From positions 1-47,732 of the forward strand of contig JAICME010000004.1 in NCBI GenBank assembly GCA_025929425.1: a DNA stretch of 47,732 bases. Reading direction: 5' to 3'. The position numbers were made by a program, and so were the translations under genes. The stretch's first letter is position 1. Every line of letters starts with the position of its first letter. A model generated the notes under the pieces. That model worked only from the letters and a program-made list of their open reading frames with translations. It did no database searches and was not told the origin of the DNA. The DNA is from Thermoleophilia bacterium (GTDB taxonomy: Bacteria > Actinomycetota > Thermoleophilia > Gaiellales > Gaiellaceae). Shown here piece after piece: positions 35,158-43,197 of this stretch.

Positions 35158-38121
35158 GTGGCGATTTGCGCGAGCTGTGGGCAGGCAAACCCTGAGGGCG
35201 CGCGCTTCTGCAACGCGTGCGCCGCCCCTCTCGACGCTGCCCCAGTAGAGCGGGAGCAGCGGAAGACGGTGTCGATCGTCTTCTGCGACATCACTGGCTC
35301 GACGGAGCTTGGGGAGTCGACCGATCCGGAGGCGTTGCGTGGGTTGCTGGCTCGCTATTTCGAGCGGATGAGGGGGATCGTCGAGGCGCACGGCGGCTCG
35401 GTGGAGAAGTTCATCGGTGACGCGGTGATGGCCGTGTTCGGCATCCCGGTCGCCCATGAGGACGATGCGCTGCGCGCGTGTCGGGCGGCGGTCGAGATGC
35501 GAGACGCTCTTCCTGAGCTGAGCATCACCGGCCGGATCGGGGTCAATACAGGCGAGGTGGTGACGGGGACGGCGGAGCGGTTGGCCACTGGGGATGCGGT
35601 GAACGTGGCGGCGCGGTTGGAGCAGGCGGCGCAGCCCGGCGAGGTGCTGATCGGCGGGGAGACGCTTCGCCTCGTGCGGTCGGCGGTAAGCGTGGGCGAG
35701 GAACGGCGGCTCGAGCTAAAAGGCAAGGCCGAGCCCGTTGCGGCGTACCCGCTGCTCGGGGTGACCGGTGAGCTGGAGCGAACTTTCTCGACGCCGATGG
35801 TCGGGCGGGAGCGCGAGCTGCAAGCCCTGCGCGATGCGTTCGCGCGGGCTGATGCCGACCGCTCCTGCCAGCTGTTCACGATTCTCGGCTCGGCGGGCGT
35901 CGGCAAGTCTCGGCTGGCGGCAGAGTTCTTGGTGGGCCTCGAAGCGCGGGTGGTGCGCGGGCGCTGTCTCTCCTACGGCGAGGGGATCACGTACTGGCCG
36001 GTGGTCGAGATCGTGAAGCAGTTCGCGACGCTGCCCGAGGGGGACGCGGCGCGGCCCTTACAGTCGCTGCTCGGCGAGACGGCGCTGTCGGTGAGTGCCG
36101 AGGAGATCGCCTGGGGGTTCCGCAAGCTGCTGGAGCAGGAAGCCCAGGTGCGTTCCTTGGTCGTGGTCTTCGATGATCTGCACTGGGCGGAAGAGACGCT
36201 GTTCGACCTCGTGGAGCACGTCGCGGACCTCGCGCGGGACGCGCCGGTGTTGCTGCTCTGCATGGCACGGCCGGAGTTGCTGGAGCGGCGCCCGTCGTGG
36301 GGAGGCGGCAAGTGGAACGCGACCACCGTCCTGCTCGAACCGCTCGACGCGGAGGAGACGGAGCAGCTCCTGTCGGAGCTTGGCGAGGTGTCGCCCGAGT
36401 TGCGCGAGCGTATCGTCCAGGTCGCGGAGGGCAACCCGCTCTTCCTGGAGGAGATGCTGGCCCTCGTGCGGGACTCCGCTGGAGCGCAGGTGGAGGTGCC
36501 GCCGACGATCCAGGCGCTGCTTGCCGCTCGCCTCGACCAGCTTGACCCGGCTGAGCGCTCCGTGCTTGAGCACGGCGCGGTCGAGGGCCGCGTGTTCCAT
36601 CGCGGGGCGGTGGCGGCGCTGGGAGACGGTGACGGGGAGGTCGACCGGCGTCTCGTCGCTCTGGTGCGGAAGGAGCTGGTTCGCCCCGACCGGGCGCAAC
36701 TGGCCGGGGACGACGCGTACCGCTTCCGGCACCTCCTGATCCGTGACGCGGCCTATGAGGCGCTGCCGAAGGCGGCCCGTGCTGACCTTCATCGCCGCTT
36801 CGCTAACTGGCTCCAAGAGCACGGCCGGAGCCTGGTTGAGCTGGACGAGATCCTGGGCTACCACCTGGAGCAGGCTGCCCGCTACCAGGAGGAGCTTGGC
36901 CGCGGCGATGTGGAGCTTGCCGATGAGGCCGCGAGCAGACTGGCCACCGCTGGTCGCACTGCGGGTGGGCGTGGCGACACGCGGGCGGCGCGGTCCCTGT
37001 TCGAGCGCGCGCTGGCGCTCAGGAAACACCTGGACATTCTTCTCGTCGTCGACTTCGCGGACTGCAGTGTCGAGATTGACCTTCAGGCGGGCCTTGACGC
37101 CTTGGACGCGGCAGCCGACAGTGCGGAGGAGGCAGGCGACGCCGCCGGGGCGGCGCTTGCGCGGGCGTCGGCGGCCGACCTGCGGCTGGAGAGGGGCGAG
37201 GCGTCGGCCGAGGAGATGGAGAGGCTCGCCCGGGCGGCGCTGCCGCTCCTCGAAGCAGAAGGAGACCACGCAAAGCTCGCCCGAGGCTGGAGCCTTCTCG
37301 CGCACGCGAGGCTGAGGAGGCGTCGTGCCAACGACGAAGTAGAACAGGCCGCGGAACAGGCGCTCCTGCACGCCAGGCTCGCAGGCGAGAAGTGGTCTTA
37401 TCCCGCGGGGATCATGCTCGCGCTCCTGGCGGGAAGCCGCCCGGTCGCTGAGGTGCTGCAGCGCCTGGACACGCTCGCGGAGGAGTACACGCATCCCCGC
37501 GTCGACCTGTATCGCGCCATCTGCCTGGCGATGCTCGACCGGACTGCTGAGGCCCAGGCACTCGGAGTCGCCGCCGCCGAGCGGTTCCGCGAGCTGGCCG
37601 GACGTAGTCCATGGTTCTGGGAACTCGACGAGATCGCGGGCAACTACGCGGCCGCCGCCGACCAGCTCCGCGACTTCTGCGAGTACCTGTCCGGGCAAGG
37701 ACGCTGGGCAATACTTTCCAACTACGCGTCGATGCGTGGTCGCATGCTCTGTGAGGTCGGCCGCTACGACGAGGCAGAACAGCTCGCTGCGCAGGGCCGC
37801 GACCTGGGCGACGAGCACGACCCTGTGACGCAGGCGTACTGGCGGCGGGTCGCCGCCCTCGTCGCAGCTCACCGAGGAGGCCACGCCGAGGCCGAGCGAC
37901 TAGCGCGAGAGGCACTCACCTACAGCCAGCAGACGGACTCGCCCCGGTTCCAGGGCAACGCCTACTCCGACCTGGCCGAGGTTCTCCACGCTGCCGGTCG
38001 CCGCGAAGAGGCCGCCGCCGCCTGGTACGAGGCGCTCGACCGCTACGAGCGCAAAGGAATCATCCCGTACGTCCGCCGCACACGAGAACGCCTCTCCGCC
38101 CTCCAAGAGACACCCACCTAG
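35158..38121 (+). CDS. Class III adenylate/guanylate cyclase with ATPase and TPR regions
   Basis: Large cytosolic regulator, 987 residues. Domains in order: zinc ribbon (C4, C7, C18, C21); class III cyclase (about 36-205) with metal Asp D44 in FCDITGSTE and D88 in EKFIGDAVMAVFG, purine-selecting K84 and D146, and transition-state N149 and R153 in TGDAVNVAARLE; an AAA/STAND-type ATPase with Walker A GSAGVGKS (244-251) and Walker B VVVFDDLHWAE (335-345); then helical TPR-like repeats to the end. All catalytic residues for cAMP synthesis are present. Codon use is looser than in neighbouring genes (more TTG and T-ending codons), hinting at a different history. Signal and effector are unknown; such fusions are numerous in soil actinobacteria. 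Confidence 0.92.
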   Translation: MAICASCGQANPEGARFCNACAAPLDAAPVEREQRKTVSIVFCDITGSTELGESTDPEALRGLLARYFERMRGIVEAHGGSVEKFIGDAVMAVFGIPVAHEDDALRACRAAVEMRDALPELSITGRIGVNTGEVVTGTAERLATGDAVNVAARLEQAAQPGEVLIGGETLRLVRSAVSVGEERRLELKGKAEPVAAYPLLGVTGELERTFSTPMVGRERELQALRDAFARADADRSCQLFTILGSAGVGKSRLAAEFLVGLEARVVRGRCLSYGEGITYWPVVEIVKQFATLPEGDAARPLQSLLGETALSVSAEEIAWGFRKLLEQEAQVRSLVVVFDDLHWAEETLFDLVEHVADLARDAPVLLLCMARPELLERRPSWGGGKWNATTVLLEPLDAEETEQLLSELGEVSPELRERIVQVAEGNPLFLEEMLALVRDSAGAQVEVPPTIQALLAARLDQLDPAERSVLEHGAVEGRVFHRGAVAALGDGDGEVDRRLVALVRKELVRPDRAQLAGDDAYRFRHLLIRDAAYEALPKAARADLHRRFANWLQEHGRSLVELDEILGYHLEQAARYQEELGRGDVELADEAASRLATAGRTAGGRGDTRAARSLFERALALRKHLDILLVVDFADCSVEIDLQAGLDALDAAADSAEEAGDAAGAALARASAADLRLERGEASAEEMERLARAALPLLEAEGDHAKLARGWSLLAHARLRRRRANDEVEQAAEQALLHARLAGEKWSYPAGIMLALLAGSRPVAEVLQRLDTLAEEYTHPRVDLYRAICLAMLDRTAEAQALGVAAAERFRELAGRSPWFWELDEIAGNYAAAADQLRDFCEYLSGQGRWAILSNYASMRGRMLCEVGRYDEAEQLAAQGRDLGDEHDPVTQAYWRRVAALVAAHRGGHAEAERLAREALTYSQQTDSPRFQGNAYSDLAEVLHAAGRREEAAAAWYEALDRYERKGIIPYVRRTRERLSALQETPT

Positions 38122-38126
38122 CCGAA

Positions 38127-38145
38127 GGTCACGAGGCGCGTGACC
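38127..38145 (+). terminator. Stem-loop after the cyclase gene
   Basis: GGTCAC and GTGACC pair around seven bases, starting six bases after the stop codon. No T-tract follows. Confidence 0.35.
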
Positions 38146-38181
38146 CTGTCCCGTAGACAGCGACATCACCACCGGGCGAAT

Positions 38182-38205
38182 GTTCGCTCGCCCGGGCGAG
38201 CGAAC
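38182..38205. repeat. Perfect 24-bp palindrome
   Basis: Twelve bases (starting GTTCGCTCGCCC) are followed at once by their exact reverse complement. The centre is CCCGGG. It lies between the end of the cyclase gene and tRNA-Ala. It could be a bidirectional terminator or a dimeric-protein binding site; no T-run on either side. Confidence 0.6.
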
Positions 38206-38233
38206 CCCTTACTCGAATGCGCAGGCGACGCCG

Positions 38234-38260
38234 CGGGGGTTCGTACGTTGGTACTCCCCG
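38234..38260 (-). terminator. Stem-loop directly downstream of tRNA-Ala
   Basis: On the minus strand CGGGG, GTAC, loop CAAC, GTAC and CCCCG form an interrupted stem four bases after the tRNA 3' end, the expected place for a terminator. There is no T-tract. Its GGGGTTCG arm can alternatively pair with CGAACCCC at 38201-38208. Confidence 0.4.
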
Positions 38261-38263
38261 GAA

Positions 38264-38336
38264 TGGACCCAGCCGGGCTCGAACCGGCGACCTTCGCGCT
38301 GCCAGCGCGACGCTCTCCCAGCTGAGCTATGGGCCC
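38264..38336 (-). tRNA. tRNA-Ala (anticodon GGC)
   Basis: A 73-nt cloverleaf on the minus strand. The acceptor GGGCCCA pairs with TGGGTCC including the G3-U70 wobble that identifies alanine tRNAs; the D arm is GCTC AGCTGGGA GAGC, the anticodon arm TCGCG CTGGCAG CGCGA gives anticodon GGC (codons GCC/GCU), and the T arm is GCCGG TTCGAGC CCGGC. Discriminator is A; CCA is not encoded. A TACAAT -10 lies at 38348-38353 on the same strand, with transcription starting just before the mature 5' end. Confidence 0.96.
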
Positions 38337-38347
38337 GTGGGATGGCG

Positions 38348-38353
38348 ATTGTA
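38348..38353 (-). promoter_or_regulatory. Promoter -10 of tRNA-Ala
   Basis: TACAAT on the minus strand, five of six to consensus, eleven bases before the mature tRNA 5' end. The -35 is not obvious. It is back-to-back with the divergent promoter at 38385. Confidence 0.5.
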
Positions 38354-38384
38354 GCCGCCCTCGGGCGAGAGTCGGTGTCCGGCC

Positions 38385-38390
38385 TACACT
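38385..38390 (+). promoter_or_regulatory. Leaderless-type promoter of the NTF2-like gene
   Basis: TACACT ends six bases before GTG 38397. Confidence 0.5.
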
Positions 38391-38396
38391 CAAGGC

Positions 38397-38828
38397 GTGA
38401 GCGAGGAGCCCGCGAGCCGGGAAAGCGCCGAGCTCCTTCTCCGGGGCTATCACGCATTTGTCGCAGGCGACATCGACGCGATCGAGGAGATGCTCGACCC
38501 GGACGTAGAGTGGGTGCCCGCCGGCGAGTCCGATGCCGTCGTCGTCAGTCGCGATCGTGTTCTCGAGGTGGTCGCCGAACGTGCCGCGGAGGGGTACCAC
38601 GTCGTCGTCGATCGGGCGATCGGACTTGCCGACCGCGTCGTTGTGAGCATGCGCTTCTCGCGGATCGAGATCGACCCTTCCGACGAGCGGCCGCTGCAAA
38701 GCCGCCGCTCGTACCTCCTCGGCCGGTGGGCCGCCGTCGTCCATATGCGCGACGGCCGGGTAACCCGGGTCGACGAGCACCCGCATCTCGAGGCGGCTCT
38801 CGAGGCTGCCGACCTCGAGCCTGAGTAG
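38397..38828 (+). CDS. NTF2-like/SnoaL-like fold protein
   Basis: 143 residues. The cone-shaped NTF2 fold is suggested by LLLRGYHAFVAGDIDAIEEMLDPDVEWVPAG at the start (helix-helix then strand with W), followed by the pattern of charged strands and the C-terminal HMRDGRVTRVDEHPHLEAALEAA helix, typical of SnoaL-like domains. Catalytic residues are not conserved across this family, so it could be a small enzyme or a ligand-binding protein. GTG start has a TANNNT element six bases before it. Its stop codon TAG forms part of the inverted repeat in front of lon. Confidence 0.8.
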   Translation: MSEEPASRESAELLLRGYHAFVAGDIDAIEEMLDPDVEWVPAGESDAVVVSRDRVLEVVAERAAEGYHVVVDRAIGLADRVVVSMRFSRIEIDPSDERPLQSRRSYLLGRWAAVVHMRDGRVTRVDEHPHLEAALEAADLEPE

Positions 38829-38848
38829 GTACAATCCGGATACCTACT
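38824..38848 (+). promoter_or_regulatory. Inverted repeat overlapping the lon promoter (putative operator)
   Basis: AGTAGGTA (38824-38831) and TACCTACT (38841-38848) are perfect inverted repeats separated by nine bases. A TACAAT -10 (38830-38835) lies within, so a bound dimer would block transcription. The N9 spacing recalls CIRCE, but the arms match neither CIRCE nor HspR (HAIR) sequences. Confidence 0.5.
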
Positions 38849-38871
38849 ACAAGTTGGAGTGTGATTGAGCC

Positions 38872-41166
<2,295 letters not shown>

Positions 41167-41170
41167 CCCG

Positions 41171-41488
41171 ATGCGCTGCCGTTCCTGCCAGCCGCTGCCC
41201 GAAGAGGTCGCCCGTGCTGCCGACCTCCTCGGGCGGCGCTGGGCGCTCGCGATCCTCTGGGCGGCGGCCGAAGCGGGCGCCGTGCGCTTCAACGAGTTCA
41301 AGCAGACCCTCGAAGGGATTCCGCCCCGGACGCTCGCGGCACGGCTGAACGAGCTCGAGGAGGCAGGCGTGCTCGAGCGGAGGGTCTTCGACACGCGTCC
41401 GCCTCGGGTCGAGTACCGGCTCACCGAGGCGGGCCGGCGCGTTCGCCACGTGGTCGAGGCGCTGAGCGCCTACGCGGCAGCGCTCTAG
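41171..41488 (+). CDS. HxlR-family winged-helix transcriptional regulator
   Basis: 105 residues. The DUF24/HxlR fold is visible in [72 protein letters not shown] (in sections: wing at [10 protein letters not shown]). Two N-terminal cysteines, C3 and C6 (MRCRSC), could sense redox or metal as in some family members. ATG 41171 lies four bases after the lon stop, so it may be co-transcribed with lon. Stop shares CTAG with the convergent sigma-factor gene. The regulated genes are unknown; it could bind the lon repeat, a guess. Confidence 0.85.
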   Translation: MRCRSCQPLPEEVARAADLLGRRWALAILWAAAEAGAVRFNEFKQTLEGIPPRTLAARLNELEEAGVLERRVFDTRPPRVEYRLTEAGRRVRHVVEALSAYAAAL

Positions 41489-42525
41489 GCCGGAGCCAGC
41501 GCGGCGATCTCGCGCTCGCGGGCGAGCCGCTCGAGAGCCTGCGTCTCGATCTGCCGCACACGCTCGCGGGTGAGGCCCATCTCGCGCCCGATCGTCTCGA
41601 GCGACTTTGGATCCTGATCGCCGTCCAGCCCGTAGCGGCGCTTGATCACCTGTTGCTCGCGCTCGGGAAGCTTCGCGATCGCTTCGTGGAGGAGGGTCTC
41701 GCTCAGGCCGACGACGACCTCCTCCTCGACGTCGCTCTTGTCGGTGGCGACGATGTCTCCGAAGGCCGTGTCGCTCTCGTCCCCGAGTGGCTTGTCGAGG
41801 CTCGCCACCGCGCGCGCCGCCGCGCGCACCTCGCGGACGTGCTTCGGCGACAGCTTCGCGGTCCGCGCGACCTCCTCGTCGGTCGGGGGCCGCTCGAGCT
41901 TCAGCGTCAGCTCTCGCTCTGCGCGCGCGATCTTCTGCTCGCGCTCGACGATGTGGACCGGGATCCTGATCGTGCGCGACTTGTTCGCGACGCCACGCTG
42001 TACGGCCTGGCGAATCCACCAGGTCGCGTACGTCGAGAACTTGTAGCCGCGCCGCCAGTCGAACTTCTCGACCGCGCGGATCAGCCCGATGATTCCCTCC
42101 TGGATCAGGTCGAGCAGTGACAGGCCGTGTCCCTGGTACTTCTTCGCGATCGAGACCACGAGGCGGAGGTTCGAGTTGATCATCCGGTCCTTCGCCTGCA
42201 TGTCGCCGTGCTCGATCCGCTTCGCGAGCTCCACCTCCTCGGCTGCGGTCAGCAGCGGGTAGCGGCCGGCCTCGTTGAGGAAGAGCTGAAGCGAGTCGGT
42301 GGTCATCGCCGCGACCGTCTCGTTCGAGAAGTGCGTCTCCTCGACGTCCGGGAGGCTGCAGTCGTCGGTGAGCTCGATCCCGCGCTCCTCCAGCTCCTCG
42401 TACAGCGCGGCGACCTCGTCGTCCCCGAGGTCCATCTCCGTCAGGAGCTGCGTGAAGGCGGACAGGTTCACGCAGCCGGAGTCATGGGCGTGCTCCATCA
42501 GAGCGCGAAGCTGATCGTGGGTCAT
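41485..42525 (-). CDS. RNA polymerase sigma-70 family factor (RpoD/HrdB-like)
   Basis: 346-residue sigma factor. A shortened region 1.1-like N-terminus ([15 protein letters not shown] ... EDVEE-rich) is followed by region 1.2 ([21 protein letters not shown]), 2.1-2.4 ([38 protein letters not shown] and [14 protein letters not shown], quoted in part), region 3 and region 4.2 ([18 protein letters not shown]). Compared with primary sigma factors the N-terminus is short, so it may be the primary factor of a lineage with a compact region 1 or a group 2 sigma. ATG 42525 with AGGA five bases upstream; a longer frame to 42582 lacks support. Confidence 0.92.
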   Translation of the reverse strand: MTHDQLRALMEHAHDSGCVNLSAFTQLLTEMDLGDDEVAALYEELEERGIELTDDCSLPDVEETHFSNETVAAMTTDSLQLFLNEAGRYPLLTAAEEVELAKRIEHGDMQAKDRMINSNLRLVVSIAKKYQGHGLSLLDLIQEGIIGLIRAVEKFDWRRGYKFSTYATWWIRQAVQRGVANKSRTIRIPVHIVEREQKIARAERELTLKLERPPTDEEVARTAKLSPKHVREVRAAARAVASLDKPLGDESDTAFGDIVATDKSDVEEEVVVGLSETLLHEAIAKLPEREQQVIKRRYGLDGDQDPKSLETIGREMGLTRERVRQIETQALERLAREREIAALAPA

Positions 42526-42589
42526 GTCGGTCCTATTGCCGTGTCGCCGAGATCGGTAACGCGTATGCGTTTCGGACCGCATAGGCGGG

Positions 42590-42595
42590 TAGACT
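42590..42595 (+). promoter_or_regulatory. Leaderless-type promoter of the first small membrane gene
   Basis: TAGACT ends five bases before GTG 42601 and eight before GTG 42604. Confidence 0.45.
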
Positions 42596-42600
42596 CACGC

Positions 42601-42894
42601 GTGGTGAAGGCGCCGGACACGCTGTGGGAGCTCGTCTTCCTCATGGTGATCCTCAAGATCCCCATCGCATATCTCTGCTACGTGGTTTGGTACGCGATCA
42701 AGGCCGAGCCGCGGCGGGGGAGGGGAGGCCCTGCCGGTGTGCGCGTGCTGCCCGAGCCGCCCTCGCCGAGCTTCGACCGTGTCCGCAGGCCACCTCGCCG
42801 GCGGCCGCCGCGCCCGCACGGAGGCCCGGTCAGGGTCTACGCGCGCACGGCCCGCGCCGCCGCAGCGCGCGCCGATAGGATCGCCGGTCGTTGA
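42601..42894 (+). CDS. Small single-span membrane protein
   Basis: 97 residues, not recognised. One hydrophobic segment (about 9-33; LVFLMVILKIPIAYLCYVVW) is followed by a strongly basic, Arg/Pro-rich C-terminus (PPRRRPPRPHG), giving a cytoplasmic tail that could bind nucleic acid or phospholipid. GTG 42601 (or 42604) follows the TAGACT element. Divergent from the sigma-factor gene and overlapping the next small membrane gene by four bases (TTGA), so the two are probably co-translated. Codon bias supports expression. Confidence 0.7.
   Translation: MVKAPDTLWELVFLMVILKIPIAYLCYVVWYAIKAEPRRGRGGPAGVRVLPEPPSPSFDRVRRPPRRRPPRPHGGPVRVYARTARAAAARADRIAGR
42876..42881 (+). promoter_or_regulatory. Possible internal -10 for the second small membrane gene
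   Basis: TAGGAT ends nine bases before TTG 42891, inside the first gene. Confidence 0.3.
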
Positions 42895-43166
42895 ACTTCG
42901 AGGGTGACGCCTTCCACGAGCCGGCCCGCCGGACCTCTGCAGACACGGTCGCCGGTTACCTGTCGGCAATCGCAATCTTCGTGAGTCTCGTCGGGATCGC
43001 GTGGCACCCGCTGCGGCTGATCCTGCCGGCGGGCGCGATCGCACTCATCGCGTCGGGAATGTCCAATTCGCGCCGGCAGCTCACGCTCGCGGCGGTCCTC
43101 ATCTGCGCCGTGTCTCTCTTCCTCGGGTTCACGGTTGCGGTGGCCACGAGCCACCCGCTCTGGTAG
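42891..43166 (+). CDS. Small two-span membrane protein
   Basis: 91 residues, not recognised. TTG start overlaps the preceding stop. An N-terminal polar region (NFEGDAFHEPARRTSADT) is followed by two or three hydrophobic segments (AGYLSAIAIFVSLVGIAW; LILPAGAIALIASGM; TLAAVLICAVSLFLGFTVAV). The layout resembles DUF4190-type or other tiny actinobacterial membrane proteins, but no family is certain. It ends 31 bases before the sucA start and may be co-transcribed with it. Confidence 0.7.
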   Translation: MNFEGDAFHEPARRTSADTVAGYLSAIAIFVSLVGIAWHPLRLILPAGAIALIASGMSNSRRQLTLAAVLICAVSLFLGFTVAVATSHPLW

Positions 43167-43197
43167 CGACAGCGCCCCTGCTACAACAGACCTGGTC

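Noticed and set aside
36058-37884. 608-codon minus-strand frame inside the cyclase gene
   Set aside because: No recognisable domain, and the opposite strand encodes a continuous multi-domain protein.
38824-38848. CIRCE or HAIR heat-shock element before lon
   Set aside because: The N9 spacing resembles CIRCE, but the arms do not match TTAGCACTC or CTTGAGT; kept only as an unnamed inverted repeat.
43135-43197. Longer N-terminus for 2-oxoglutarate dehydrogenase
   Set aside because: The extra 21 codons overlap the previous gene and are not like the family; the tether motif begins right after ATG 43198.
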